Positions 10,949-23,039 of a stretch of DNA of 64,000 nucleotides are shown here, one piece after another. Position 1 is the stretch's first letter. Each line of letters begins with the position of its first letter. The notes under the pieces were generated by a model. It did not search any database. It was not told the origin of the DNA and worked only from the letters and a program-made list of their open reading frames with translations. The translations under genes were made by a program, and so were the position numbers. Source of the stretch: Romanomermis culicivorax (Eukaryota > Nematoda > Enoplea > Mermithida > Mermithidae); the NCBI GenBank assembly GCA_963922205.1, contig CAWUHX010000063.1, positions 1 through 64,000 on the forward strand, in the 5' to 3' direction.

Positions 10949-13090
10949 ATGGAGGAAAACTGCACACATCGCTCTACTGTTCTAGGTTACGAAAAAAGTT
11001 TCTACAAGAAACTAGCGAATCCCGACGATCTAGAAATCGAAAATTTCAACCGCAAAAATGCAAATCTACCACTTCTCTACGAAGCAGATATGCCTAATTT
11101 CGATTCACTGCAAACGTCGGCTCCACTAAAAACGTGAAAAACTTCACGATCTTTATCTCCAAAAATCTTTGAGAATCAAAAATTCAACTTTCTAAAACTG
11201 AAACGGAAGGAGACTCCAAAAATCTTTGATAACATAATGCAGAAATGTGATGCTGAAATGACAAATTTTCGTGGCTATGCTACTAATGCTTCAAGCGAAA
11301 TGGTTACGATAGTGACTCAGCATCGAAAAATTCTCGAAGACTACAAAGCTGAAATCAAAGCAATGAGAGCTCAAAAAGAAGAGCTATTGAAACCAAACGT
11401 TCCCGAAATCAAAAATATTGCGAGACCTACGAGCTCTCACGCTCAGTCTCAGAAATCAAATAAACCGAAAAACGCCACCAGCAATCGGAAAAGTCAACTT
11501 AGTTTTCATGGTATACTCAATGATGATGATGATCTGATCATCCCGACACAAACGTTTGACCCCGTTAAACGCGCTAAACTCACAGATAAATTTTCCCTCT
11601 ATCCCACCTTCTCAGGTGCATAGATCTTTCACCGACAATGAAACGCGAATTAAGACTGTAAAAAAATCTGTAAGAAGATAGTGCCGCAAAAATTAGATAA
11701 TTCAACCCGAAATCAACAAGTGTTGAAATTCTTCATGGTGCTCGAAAACAGGTTTGGCCTCGATGCGTCTGAATATGTGAAACTTCACACTTTGCGTTGC
11801 TTGACTTGCAATGGTGCTCTGAACACCATACGAGATGTCGGATCCTACCATGAAGCGAAACAGATTCTGATGTGTATGAATGCACCAAATTGTGATCAAG
11901 ATACGCTCCAATGCGAGCTCCAGTCTATCGCCCCGTTTGAAACCAAAGATCCATCAGCTTTCTTAAATCGGATCAGTACCTACATACATCTACTGTACTA
12001 TGACAGAAGCGCTCAGTATTGCCATAAAAAAGTTATCACAACTTTTCTTTGGAAAATGCCAGAAATTTACAGATTCTCGATTGACACGAGTACTCTAGAA
12101 ATGATCACTGACTTAGCTATAGCTGTCGCGAAAGTTCAGAAAATCCAGTGAGCGAATAAACAGACAACTATGGGAGTAGAACAACCTATACTGGTTAACA
12201 AACTCGAAAATCCCTCAGAAGAGCAACCATCACGGTTGCGTTTCAAAGATGATTCGAAACCTTGTTTCAGAGATAACTCTCAGTCCCAAAATAGAGTTGG
12301 CTCTAGACAGCCAAATAGCGTGAGATTTCAATATAATTCGACTCTAATGAAGACTAAAGAATTTGAGGAAAGCATAAAACAAGTCCTTGAAAAGTTCAAA
12401 ATCCGAGAAAATATGCAAAACGCTAACAATTTCGAAAATCGAAGGTCGCGATTCGATCGCGGAATGTGTCAGAATTTCCGGAATACAGAAAACATTCCTA
12501 TACAGGATTTCTCTCAAAATCGAAATCTCCAACAGAATCAGTCACGTGAATGACCTGTAAAATATTGCACTTATCATGGTCAGTGTAAACACGACAGCTC
12601 CGAATGCTATCAATGGAAACCACAAGCTTCTCAGCCTCGGCCACAGCAACGGAATCATCAATAGCAAAATCATAATTGGGGTCCTCGTTTTCAACAAAAT
12701 ACATGTAACAACACACTCAATCAGAATCAAAATTTTGACCGAGATAACCCATTTTTCAATCGCAATAATCGAAACTATCAGAGAGATGTGGCAGACATTT
12801 CTCTTTGGGATTCCGAATCCGGACAAGAAAAGATAATCGAAAAGCATTACTGCTACCCGATGAATAATTCACAGTCTATACAGACTCAGATAGTTTCTCC
12901 GCAACCTTCGCAAGAAGTTTTGCCATCAGAAACCAAAACGGTGTTTAACTCACCTAAACCTTTTGTTCTGATGAAGCCGACGACTAGTACAGCTAATATG
13001 CTTGAACCGACAGAAACGTCTAAAGCTACAAACTTCTTCCTCGCTCCCAGAATCACTGATTTCACACTCAAAAAACCTACTGAACCATAG
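10949..13090 (+). pseudogene. gag: Element A gag: capsid and zinc-knuckle nucleocapsid
   Basis: Structural polyprotein of the retroelement. One frame (starts at 10949, 11237, 11681, 12170 and 12788 are all in phase) is broken by several stops. An N-terminal coiled-coil-like part runs through 11237-11623. The capsid-like helical part is 11681-12151 and is alignable with the gag fragment of element B (55763-56161). A Cys/His knuckle of form C-x2-H-x4-H-x4-C lies at about 12566-12610. An Asn/Gln/Arg-rich tail leads to the protease. Stops are TGA at 11137 and 12151 and TAG at 11621 and 13090. No major deletion is visible. Confidence 0.8.
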
Positions 13091-13105
13091 ATCACGAGAT
13101 CTAGC

Positions 13106-13657
13106 GTGTGTCAAATCCAAGAATGTTCGCAAAAAGACATCAAACTTCTGAGCTTATATGCTCTTACTCGAGCTTTTCATATCGATGCTGAAATCAGAAA
13201 AACTAAAACGAAAGCCTTGATTGATACCGGTGCTCAATGTTCAGTCATTTCCTCATGCTTCACTCAACACTCTTTGGGGATTGACTATGATATGCTAGAA
13301 ACATCCGCGCAGATAAAAGTAGCTGACAGTGCTATCCTCCATGCCTGAGGTCCCATAATCTTCAAAATCAATTCATCTTTCGGAAGGCATCTAGTATGAT
13401 GCTGGATTCTACCTACCACAGGAGAGCAATGCCTCCTAGGAACCGATTTCCTAGTGCATCCGAGTGTACGAGCTGTAATAAACTTTCGTGAAAATTTCAT
13501 CAGAATCAGAGACGTTCAAGAAGAACTGAATCTAGTTTTGAAACCAATTGAAAAAGCACCCTACAATGAAGTATTTTCAAATACTTCTACGGGACAAAGT
13601 CAAACGCAAATCGTTAAAATCGACAGATTGCTACCAATTTTGAATATCTCCTCATAA
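13106..13657 (+). pseudogene. Element A aspartic protease
   Basis: Retropepsin that would cleave the Gag-Pol polyprotein. The signature LIDTGAQCSVIS lies at residues 38-49 of the frame from 13106. A later GTDFL segment (about 13440) matches the second conserved region. In-frame TGA codons at 13346 and near 13398 break the gene, so it is non-functional. It follows gag in the same frame and precedes the reverse transcriptase, as in other gypsy elements. Confidence 0.85.
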
Positions 13658-13774
13658 CCAAATTGTCAAACATGGGTTAACAGGAAAATCTTCCCTTTCG
13701 CAAACAAAAGCTTCAAAAGCGTTATAGTTCAACCCGTGAACTTCTGAAAAGAAAACTGTGAATATCCAATCAAG

Positions 13775-14931
13775 TTGGCGATAATGAACATAACAGAAGG
13801 CAAATGTCCACTATTATTTGTCAATAATAGTGCCAATGGTATCCATCTACAGTTTAACCAGCTCATCGCTGAGGTTAAATTCAGACTCAAAGAATCAAAA
13901 ATGACTGTCGCGTCGCTAAGCGATCATGAAGAAGATTATGAACTAGCCACGTTGGTTAAAGATCAGTCGACTATGTCGGAAGAAGAAAAACTTCAACTCG
14001 CTCTCAAAAAAATGACTGAAAAGTTGAATACCAATGATGAAGATAGAAAAATCGCTATCAAAGTCTTCAAGCAATATCATGATGTTTTCAGTCTCCCTGG
14101 AGATCAGCCTACTAACAGTCTCTATAGACACCAGTGAGGCAAAACCAGTCGCCAAACACTACTATCGTGCGCCAATTGAACAAAGACCAATGGTTCGTCA
14201 GAAAATTCAACAAATGCTAGAAAAAGGCCTCGTAGAACCTTCGCGATTACTGTGGGCTGCGCCTATGTTTCTGGTAACCAAAAAAGATGGAAGTTGGTGA
14301 CTCATAGTGTATTATAGAGGTATAAATGAAGTTACTTCTAGCAATAAATTTCCGATTCCGAGAATCAATGATTCTAGATGCTTTAGGTTATGCGCGATTT
14401 TTCTTAACTCTAGACTTGAAAGCAGGGTACTGGCAGATCCCTTTAGACATTGCTTCACGCCATAAAACTACTTTTGTTAGTCAAGAAGGGTTGTTTCGAT
14501 TCAAAGTTCTACCGTTTGGTTTGAAAAATGCTCCCGCTGAATTTCAAAGACTAATGGAATGGATCCTGCATCCATATATCTGGAAAATCTGTTTGGTCTA
14601 TATCGACGACATCATAGTTTTTTTGCAAACGTATGATGATCATCTAAATCATATCCAACTGATCTTTGAAGCTCTTCGTGAGGCGAATCTAACATTGAGA
14701 CCTGATAAATGCGATTTCTTACCGAAACAAGTAAAATTTCTTGGTCACTTGCTAAGCAAAAATAGAATCTCACCTGATCTCGAAAAGGTCTCCGCGATCG
14801 TAAACTATGAAATGCCAAAAACTGTAAAAGATCTTCAAAGTTTTTTGGGCCTTGTCCAATGGTGTAGACAAATTCATACCAAATCTTGCCACTCTTTCGC
14901 CACCCCTCTATCAACTACTACGAAAAAATAA
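13775..14931 (+). pseudogene. pol: Element A reverse transcriptase
   Basis: RNA-directed DNA polymerase. The N-terminal part occupies two overlapping frames (13775-14137 and 14034-14300). The palm and fingers are in the frame from 14326: LDLKAGYWQ at residues 29-37, LPFGLKNAP at 62-70 and the catalytic YIDD at 92-95. Next comes the connection segment (KFLGHLLS, DLQSFLGL). Frame changes lie near 14115, 14370 and 14865. A TGA at 14298-14300 replaces the Arg normally found after the GSW motif. Sequence order and motifs are those of Ty3/gypsy RT, not BEL or copia. Confidence 0.93.
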
Positions 14932-15301
14932 ATATGAAATAAGCGAAGAACATCGTATAGCGTTCAATGAGATTAAAACATCTCTAACCTCGACTCCTTT
15001 TTTGCAATATCCTGTCTATAACGACAAAAAATCGAAATTCATCATTCAAATTGATGCTAGCACAACTGCTATCAGTGCGATTTTGTATCAAGAAAATGAA
15101 AATGATCAATGGGTCATCGCGTACAACAGTAGAGTCCTTTCTGACGTTAAAACCTGCTACAGTACAACTGAGCGCGAATGTCTTGCAATTGTAGAAGCTT
15201 TCCGATGGTATATACACTATGTCTATGGTCAAAAAGTAATGGTCAGAACTGATCATAAGCCCTTGCAATGGATCAAAGAAGAAAAACATCAAAATTCATG
15301 A
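14852..15301 (+). pseudogene. pol: Element A RNase H
   Basis: Removes the RNA strand during reverse transcription. The catalytic pattern is visible: QIDAS (first Asp), ERECLAIVEAF (Glu) and RTDHKPLQW (Asp). It is fused downstream of RT as in other gypsy pol genes. A TGA at 15299-15301 is followed by the usual YDY-VEYVKGKENACADFLS hinge in the same frame (15330-15390), so reading was formerly continuous. Confidence 0.9.
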
Positions 15302-15352
15302 CTCCAGAACTTCGCAATAAAGCTTTAGGATTACGACTATCGAGTTGAGTAT

Positions 15353-16855
15353 GTGAAAGGCAAAGAAAATGCTTGCGCTGATTTTCTGTCACAAAACAAA
15401 CCTCGTGCTAAAGTAAAGTCAATGACCAGCGAAGAAGTAACAAACAAAATATTCAGACCAACATTTCGCGAAGAGAGAAAGACTGTCGCTGCAGCTATAA
15501 CAAGATCTATGATGCAAAAAGAAGAAAGAAGTAAAATCTTGTCTCAGAATAAAGTGCCGACATTCCAAGAAGATTTCCAACAGCCTGAGAAAGGGCTAGT
15601 AACTATAGAAACACCAGAAGAAATCAGAGAAGCTCAAAGAAAAGATCCATACATAGCGAAATTGGTAAAAAGCCTGGATCAGAAGCAAATTTCTACAATT
15701 TCATCTGCTTTTCACACCGAAAACGAAATAGTATACTGAATGTCAAAACAAGCTAATACAGCTTCGGCAATGGTAGTTCGGACTACTTTGATAGAAAGTG
15801 TTTTGTATCAATTCCATGGCCCAAAGATTTCGAGCCATCAAGGTCATGGACACACTACAGCCATGATTCGTCAGCATTTCTGGTGGCAGTAAATGGAAGA
15901 ATTGATAATAAAGTGGATTAAAACTTGCAAAACATGTCAACAAACAACTTCCCAGTTGCTGAAACCACCTCCGTTGATGCCAATACAATCAAAATATCTG
16001 TTTGAAATCATCGCGACAGACATAGTAAACATTTCCCCTCTATAGAGAAAAGATCATACGTCATCGTATTTCAAGACTATTTCACTAAATGGGTAAGCGC
16101 TCATTTGATTCTGGATCAAAAAGCAGCCACTATAGTCGAAAGTTTCGTAAACAACGTAGTTTTGGTTCATGGCAGCCCGAAACATTTATTATCAAATCAG
16201 GGTTCAGGTTTCACTTCAAACTTGATGAAAGACATCGCGAAAGTACTAAAAGTTCAGAAAATCAACACCACAGCGTATCACCCACAATGTAATGGAATAG
16301 TCGAAAGATTCAATCAAAGGCTAATTTTGCAACTCAAAAAATTCACCGCTGAAGATCCCGACAATTGGGAACAATATTTACCTTTGGTGATATTTGCCTA
16401 TAATGCTGTTCCTCACACAGCTACTCACTTTTCTCTGTTTCGACTTTTGCGAGGGTACGAAACTAGAATCCCTATAGATTTTGACTGCGTGAAAAGTCTT
16501 ACGTTATCGCTAAACTACGACGCCTATCAGTATATCTTCACGCAAGCGCAACTAGCATTATATAACAAAGTTTGGGAAAACTTGAAAAACGCGTCTGAAT
16601 CGCATAAACAATACTTCGATAAAAAAAGCCAAAGAGCAGAAATACAATCTAAAGGATCTAATACTGTTGATTAACAACAAAAAATCGACTAAAATCGACA
16701 AAGACTATATCGGACCCTTCGTAGTGGTCGAAAACTTCGAAATATCGAAAAACATCATAATGATCGATAGTATAGATTGTCCTGGACAATCTCAGAAAGT
16801 CTCACTTTCTCGCGTAAAGCCATATACATGCCTTGCACAGCATCGGCAATTCTAG
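15353..16855 (+). pseudogene. pol: Element A integrase
   Basis: DDE integrase that would insert the cDNA. The zinc-binding HHCC part lies at about 15830-15950 (HQGHGH..., then CKTCQ). In the core, the first Asp is in ATDIVNIS (about 16016); the second Asp position reads LLSNQGSGF, an Asn instead of Asp; the Glu is present in NGIVERFNQ (about 16300). A GPY/F-like C-terminal segment (YIGPFVVVE) is in the frame from 16667. Stops at 15739 and near 15890 and 16044 and frame changes add to the missing catalytic residue, so the enzyme is dead. Confidence 0.9.
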
Positions 16856-17503
16856 AATTAGACAACAGTGGTCCTCCGAGACTCCGAAAAAATTTAAATT
16901 TGTAAATATTCCGTTACCTTTCGACTAACATTAATTTTTAATTTTGCTAATAAAAATCGTAATTATTTTATAATTTAAAGCAAAAGCAATGAGTAAAAGT
17001 TTTGGAAATCTAAAAACACACTCAACGCGCTAATTCAGATTCTGTGTGGAATGAGTGAGAGAAATGTGTGTGTTATTGTCGCGTAGTTTTGTGTATATTC
17101 ATGACCATTATGAAGAAATTGACCTTCCCTAAGAAGTAGCGCAAAAATAAGAAAATAAAGCTAAAGCGCGCGCCCTAGAAATATCTTCCTCCGGTCTCAC
17201 CCAATCTGAACTTTACATTTTTCGCCATGTGCATGAAAATTTGAATTCGTGGTTAACAACTTTCCACTCTACACCTTCATCTTTTTAGGAAGATTTTTCG
17301 CTCTTGAATTTCTCATTTCGATAGATCAAAAAGCTTAGTGAATGGTTGGTTCATATCAATTGCTCGATACAAACAAATCGAATTTGACATGAAGAAAGAT
17401 GACTGGCGGGTCCGAGGCGACAACGTCGCAGAGTTCGGGAATCAGGTCATCACTGATCAACCCACTGCTGATTTTCCGAAAATATTTTAATGTTCAAGAT
17501 AGA
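16856..17503 (+). other. Non-coding spacer of element A between integrase and the nested MITE
   Basis: AT-rich DNA with no open frame of note. It lies between the pol terminator and the nested hAT MITE. With the 290 bases after the MITE it forms the pol-ORF3 spacer of the retroelement, where a splice acceptor or leader for ORF3 would be expected. Confidence 0.5.
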
Positions 17504-17511
17504 TACATTTC

Positions 17512-18633
17512 CATGGTTTTTTTTGACCTACGAATCACAAGCCAAGTGGCTTGTTGACCTAAAATTATACAAGCCATTCCAAATTTTTACAAGCCAATTT
17601 TATAATATCAGTATACATGAATAAATTCCAATGCTAGGTTATTTTTTAAAGAAATGTATATATTGAGCATCATGGCAATCGATCAGAAAAGAGATGTCAT
17701 TCAACATTATTTAAATAACATTTTAGAGCCGTTAATTCATTAAAATTCAAGAAACTTTTGAAATTTTTGAGTTTGATCGAAGTTGAATCTACAAGCATTG
17801 TGGAACAAATTTTCGAGCAAACTATCCAAGAACATAATGACTTTGAATTACATGAGAAATCGGCAGTTAAATCATTTATGATGAAAAGTGAGAGCCCAAA
17901 AAAGCTTTTAATCTCTCCTGCCTGAAACGCCGGAAAATTTTTTGGGTTTTGACATTCTGCGATGTTGGAAAATCAATTTTCCAAACACTTATTTGAAGAA
18001 TTAGATTCGAATTTTCTGTTCAAAAGTCGTCATTTCTAGAATTTTATGTTTGAAAAATTTTAAAACCATTAATTTATTCTCACACTCATGAACTTGGCCG
18101 AAAAGGTATGAGTAAGAAGAGTAGAAATTTCCAAAAACTACTTCCACGAAGCTTTTGAATTGATTTTACGTTAAGAAAGGAATAATTGCTCCAAAAAGTT
18201 TTCAGACTTGACGTATTGAAAATGTGTCAAGGGAAAAATGTGTCAAAAGAAAAATGTGAATCAAAAAATGAAATCAAAAATATCAAGATGGAATTTTGAA
18301 GATTACTAATTAAAACATGAGATAATATGTTTAAGATGATTAAAACTATTAAAGATTAAATGATAAGTGAAGGTAGACATGTTAGAAGCGGCGCCTGAGC
18401 TAGGAAATAAATAATAATGCTTATTTGAGTTATAACTGGGGGGAAGCGCCGGAAAATTTTGAGATTATGACCTTCTAAAATGCACCAAAATGCATCTTTT
18501 CTGTGTCCGATATGATCAAACACATGACTCAAAAAATTCTGACAAGCCATTTTGGCTTGTTGGAGAAAAATTCTACAAGCCAATTTGTCAGTCCAACAAG
18601 CCATGGCTTGTAAAATGCTAAAAAAAGACTATG
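17512..18633. mobile_element. Non-autonomous hAT-like element (8-bp TSD TACATTTC)
   Basis: Starts CATGGTTTTTTTTGACC and ends GCTAAAAAAAGACTATG, imperfect inverted repeats. Perfect 8-bp duplications TACATTTC lie at 17504-17511 and 18634-18641. Both ends have clustered ACAAGCCA/TGGCTTGT words, a subterminal repeat pattern typical of hAT. No transposase is seen. Its interior is related to the dispersed sequence at about 23760-24640. Confidence 0.88.
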
Positions 18634-18641
18634 TACATTTC

Positions 18642-18926
18642 ATATCAAAAGAAACAACATCACCAGGATGATCGATTCTTCTTCCCCGACGGTAAGTTCT
18701 GCACTGCTGATTAGACTAAAGTCTTTTAAAAATAGAAACTCCAGGTTTCTCTTCCCCTGGGAAGAATAAATATATCGATCCATCGATATATAGAATTTGA
18801 GTCACAGTAACTTGGCCAGAAGATTTGCACGCCGCGATTCGAAAGATTGACGTTTCCATGCGAAACTAAATCTAACAGAAATTAATCGAAATTTTGTGAT
18901 ATTTTAAATAATACAATATAAAACAG
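18642..18926 (+). other. Leader of element A ORF3
   Basis: Non-coding 285 bases before the ORF3 start. They end with a pyrimidine-poor stretch and an AG directly before the ATG pair (ACAG|ATGATG). The AG could be a splice acceptor for a subgenomic ORF3 message, but no branch or polypyrimidine tract is convincing. Confidence 0.35.
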
Positions 18927-20276
18927 ATGATGAGAATCACAGAGTTCGAGCAATGGTTCAAAACGGTTTATGCCAGGCACCTCAATGTCCTGCGCGACTC
19001 AACGTACGTCAAAAGTGGCAAATTAAAAAGTGCGTTGATGGCGCATTCCAAACCAAATTTTCGAGGCCACCTATGGGTCAGTTTCGACGTCGAGAAGATT
19101 TCGAGGAATCAGTTGTATATTCATAAGAAGACCAAAATGAATATACAAAACCAAAACACAGCTCACGTCGCTAGGTTCCTTCAGTTGGGATTCCCAACTG
19201 GACATACTATTATGTTTGACCCCCTAGCAGCTATTCCTAATGATTGGACCATGTTCTACAAATTCGTATCGGCTCCAAAAACCATCGTTATCGGTTTCGA
19301 TCAGGCGGACAACTGGAGATGTTTAAAGGACATGCACGAACACGAATTTTATTCGCCGGATGCTCGCAAAACGCACTCTAACATGGTCGCTCCCAGTATT
19401 TTGGTTGATATCCAAATCATACTGGAAAACATCGAATGTTCACCCCAAAAATGGGAAAGGGCACGCCTCATAGGCCTCTGACCCGAAAACAAAAAACTAA
19501 AATGAATAGTCGCCGATGCATTCGCATTGGATGTAGAGCATTTTACGCTGTACTCCCCTCAAGCGAACAACCAAATCGCCCAAGCTGGCAAACCCGACGA
19601 GCAGGTCTAAACCTACTCTATATTGGACGTGTACTACCAAATTTTGATGTTCTTAGCGTACAGGCACTACAGGTTTGTCAACAGCATATACGATAACATA
19701 AAAATCTTTCCTCACGATTTTCTACCGCCCGAATTTATACATATTGCGGCGCAAAACCTATACAATAACGCGAACATCGACCGCAATGGCGACAAAAAGG
19801 GTGCATTCAGCGTCATAGACCCCACGCTTTCGAAAAGTATGTTGCACACGATCATGCACGACAAAATTTTGGTGTTGAACAGAATCATATTTTATGATTA
19901 TAAGGTTCCGAACATGCGCTATTGCTTGTATAATTACGCGAATGTGGAACACACCACTAAATTGTTAGGCCAGAAAATGCACCCTTCAAAACTACCATCT
20001 ATAAAGGGTAGCAAGCAAAACACATCCTCTTTGACCGACGGAAAACTCGAACCATATGACGACGGTCATATGTGTGCTCAAGTTATAGACAGAGCTCTAC
20101 GCTCTAACAACATAATCAGCATTCATCATGCTGTCAGTGCGCCTATGTCGCTCATATTTCTGTCCGAAATGGACCAAAATATGGTTATAAGTGACAAAAT
20201 GAAGCAAACAAACTTCAATTTGTTCATAAATGATCAGTTTTCAATGTACAGCCCTCCTGAAACTTGGCCGTTATAA
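18927..20276 (+). pseudogene. Element A ORF3, N-terminal DEDDy 3'-5' exonuclease-like domain
   Basis: Not a standard gypsy gene. From 18927 one frame runs to 20276 with three stops (TGA 19479, TGA 19503, TAA 19608). It carries the motif set of RNase D/WRN-type exonucleases: ExoI WVSFDVEKIS (Asp54, Glu56); the strand LQLGFPTGHTIMFD; ExoII VIGFDQADNW (Asp128), very like the WRN family's G-x-G-x3-D segment; ExoIII YSILDVYY at 19614-19637 (Tyr-x3-Asp). These enzymes trim nucleic-acid 3' ends with two metal ions. Element B has the same domain in the same place. The start after the integrase spacer suggests a separate or spliced message. The motif match is strong; the biochemical role is inferred. 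Confidence 0.8.
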
Positions 20277-21229
20277 GAAATGAAATTCAATCATCAAATC
20301 GCAGAAACGCTGGCTTAAACGCTGCTTTACTCAGTTCCTAACCATAACAAATAGATGAACGCCATCAGAGGAACCATGCCGTTAGTCGTACATGTCTGCT
20401 CCCCACATTCTGAAACAGAATTGTGAGCGATAATAGAAAATAAAATTCGGAAACTATTATCGAAAAGCGATAGTCTCGATATCGATCTCATATGCCAACA
20501 AAACTGGATAAAATGTGATGGTACGTTGGAATTAGAATTGATCGAATGGGCTAGTCGTATACGCATCATTGAAAAGAATCGTAGTGACAACAAACAACTG
20601 GCGTAGGCAAACCGATATTTTATGCGACCCATCGTATTCCATAACGACAATTTTCCTGTCTCTAATGAAACCAATTTGGTAACAAAAAAAAGTATAAGGA
20701 AAATGCTTATTACTATTTTTCGTACAAATCATCAATCTTGACATCTCGAAAATGCGAAGAGCTCATCTGTTTTCCGCCTAACAACATTTTGACAATGAGC
20801 TCGAATCTACCTGTATTCCTGGACGCAATGTTGACGGGAGAAACCCCAACCAAAACACCTACTCAAACTACTGTGGAAACCAAATTCGATAATGAAACGG
20901 CAATGGCTGTCAAATCATTGATAAAAGATATCACCAAAGAATCGTTCGCGGTAAAAACCAAAATCCCTACCCAAACTGATATCATACAGATTGATAGCGA
21001 AGAAGATGACCTATCGAAAACCGATACTACCGCGCTGATGACAACAGCCAAAACCACATCCTCATTAACACCGTCATCTAAACATCTATTGTACAGTCAG
21101 CAGGAGATAGATTGGGATAAGGGCGAGGAGTATCGAGAAAAAGCCACGTTAGTAAAAATTTTGTCCCCAAGAGACATCTCTCGAATGGAAGGCGAAGATG
21201 ACAACAATTCAAAAATGGTACCACGGTGA
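20277..21229 (+). pseudogene. Element A ORF3, middle domain and linker
   Basis: Continues ORF3 in a broken frame. The part translated from about 20340-20690 (PLVVHV..PHSE, then ..LELIEWASRIRIIEKN) resembles element B at 49478-49765 (PLAYHL..PHSR, then ..[14 protein letters not shown]). The segment 20738-21229 is a Thr/Ser/Asp-rich linker of about 160 residues with acidic patches. I recognise no family. Stops, including TAA at 20274 and TGA at 21227, interrupt it. Confidence 0.55.
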
Positions 21230-21954
21230 ATAATTCCTACGCGATATAAAATACCAAAAAAACACGAGGTAGACACCTCTATGCCTGTCAGCACAGACAG
21301 CACGACTCCTGTCTTAGAGATTAAAAAAGATCAACTATGTGATGAGCGTGGCCAACATTAGAGCTTATCAATTTTCGTTGTTCCGAAGACGAAATGCGAT
21401 TGATAGGCAATTGCGCACAATTCAGGACTACCTGGAGTTTGATCCAGAAGATCCAAATTATGTGCCACCATTGAAAAAACGTCGCGATTCGTGAGAAGAC
21501 ATGCGAAGTAGAGAATGAAAAGGAACTGACTCGCAAACACGAGAACAACCTTCACGGTCTACAGCACGAAAGGAAAGTGATGATTACGATAGCCGAAAAT
21601 ATCATCACGGTGAATACGCATCGAACAAACGTCTGAGAAATAACCATCACGATCCCAACTATTGGCGAGAACATCCCAGCGATTCAAAGATCATCAAAAG
21701 AGAACCAAATAGGCCAGAGCTTTAAAACGAGATCACTTGCGAAAAGAAGAATTAGAGGGTCAACAGCCTCCAACAGCTGACTGTGAAAAAATGATTGATT
21801 AACCAACGACATCGCAACAAGCTGAAGTGGCTAGCGTTCAACAAAAACCACAGCAAATCATTCGAAAATACAAAATATGGCATCGCTGATTTGGCAAACA
21901 ATGCACGCCACCCGAAGAACAGTACCCCAGCATACCTACTGCGCCTATAATGGC
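21230..21954 (+). pseudogene. Element A ORF3, decayed charged linker
   Basis: Region with short open pieces rich in Arg, Glu, Gln and His in the plus-strand frames, and several stops. It lies between the acidic linker and the conserved C-terminal domain. It probably represents the long disordered linker also seen in element B (48300-49370). Confidence 0.35.
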
Positions 21955-22564
21955 CCAAATTCAACCACGAACTACCAAGGAAGTAATTATTATTAATTAC
22001 TTCAATCACACTCATTTAAATTTTGATCCCACGATTTTACAACAAGCCATCGTGGCTTCACAACAAATAGCTTAGGATTTCCCTGACTATTTTCAAGCAC
22101 CATGTTTGCGTCAAGATCCACATTGTATGGAAGAACTCACCGCAGTTCTCCTAAGCTGGATGTGCGATTATAACAAATACTATGGTGCCAAAAATGCTAT
22201 CATTATAACACAGCTTACGCTGTTCTTGTTCCATGCGCGTCAAGCATATGACTTTAAAACGACTGATAATTCGTACTCGATGGCTCTACGATACATTTTG
22301 CAATGTTTGACGGATACGAGAGATCCAAATTATCTGGCCACCAAAGAAAGAAAGGCCATCATTCGAGATATACATCGCGAATACCAAACAGAGATGGATA
22401 AGATAGCGGAGGAAAAGAAAGGCAAAGAGGCAATGACGCTGACAAAACCGGCTGTTCCTCTAGAATATCAAATGACGCCGGCTCCGATAATTGCCATGAC
22501 TACAACTGCAACAACTCAACCGCCGGTTATCGGAATACGAACCTCGTTGGGAGCTGCGCAATGA
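21955..22564 (+). pseudogene. Element A ORF3, conserved helical C-terminal domain
   Basis: Translation from about 21960, through one stop at 22072, into the frame 22106-22564 gives an alpha-helical domain. Its pattern is NYFxH..ILQQAIV..., EELTAVLLSWM, LTLFLFHARQAY, ALRYILQCLT. The same order appears in element B (47388-47760: NYFAFDH..., [29 protein letters not shown]). A Lys/Glu segment and a Pro/Thr tail follow. Family unknown; conservation between two diverged elements supports real coding function. Confidence 0.6.
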
Positions 22565-23029
22565 GCCCTAGCCCCACGAGCGCCGACTACAAACCAAGGA
22601 ATGCAGATGGCTCCACCTGGCATTCTGAAAATGAGCATAACTCCGATGAAGGTTTTGCCTAAAAGTCGCAGATTCCCACCAAAATGATTTGAAAGAGGAT
22701 GAGTATCACGATGCTAAACGCATTTCTTTTCTTTCACTAGCCTATTGTTTTCCACTAGAATCTTTTCTTTTTCAAATTTCCAAAATTCTAAAAATTCTCG
22801 GTATAAAATACTAGTTTTGATTTGCTCATTGCTTTGTGTCGTAACGTTTGTGATAATATTGTTAACATTTTCTGTGTTTATTTCTTTGTGTAGTTGGCTG
22901 CAGCATAGGAGTGCGAAAGAGACAAACCGTCAAAAGAAAATTGCCAAAAAATGAGCTAAATGCTCTCATGCAATCAAGCCTCAACCAACCACGACACGTC
23001 AAAATCACTTAAGGCGATTTACATCGAAA
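22565..23029 (+). other. ORF3 3' end and untranslated tail of element A
   Basis: After TGA at 22562 the frame continues with Pro/Met-rich codons for about 120 bases. AT-rich non-coding sequence then leads to the polypurine tract. No other gene is seen; the short ORF at 22745-22954 is T-rich and unsupported. Confidence 0.4.
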
Positions 23030-23039
23030 TAGGGAGGAG
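23030..23039 (+). other. Polypurine tract of element A
   Basis: TAGGGAGGAG lies immediately before the 3' LTR, the normal place for the primer of plus-strand DNA synthesis. Confidence 0.75.
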
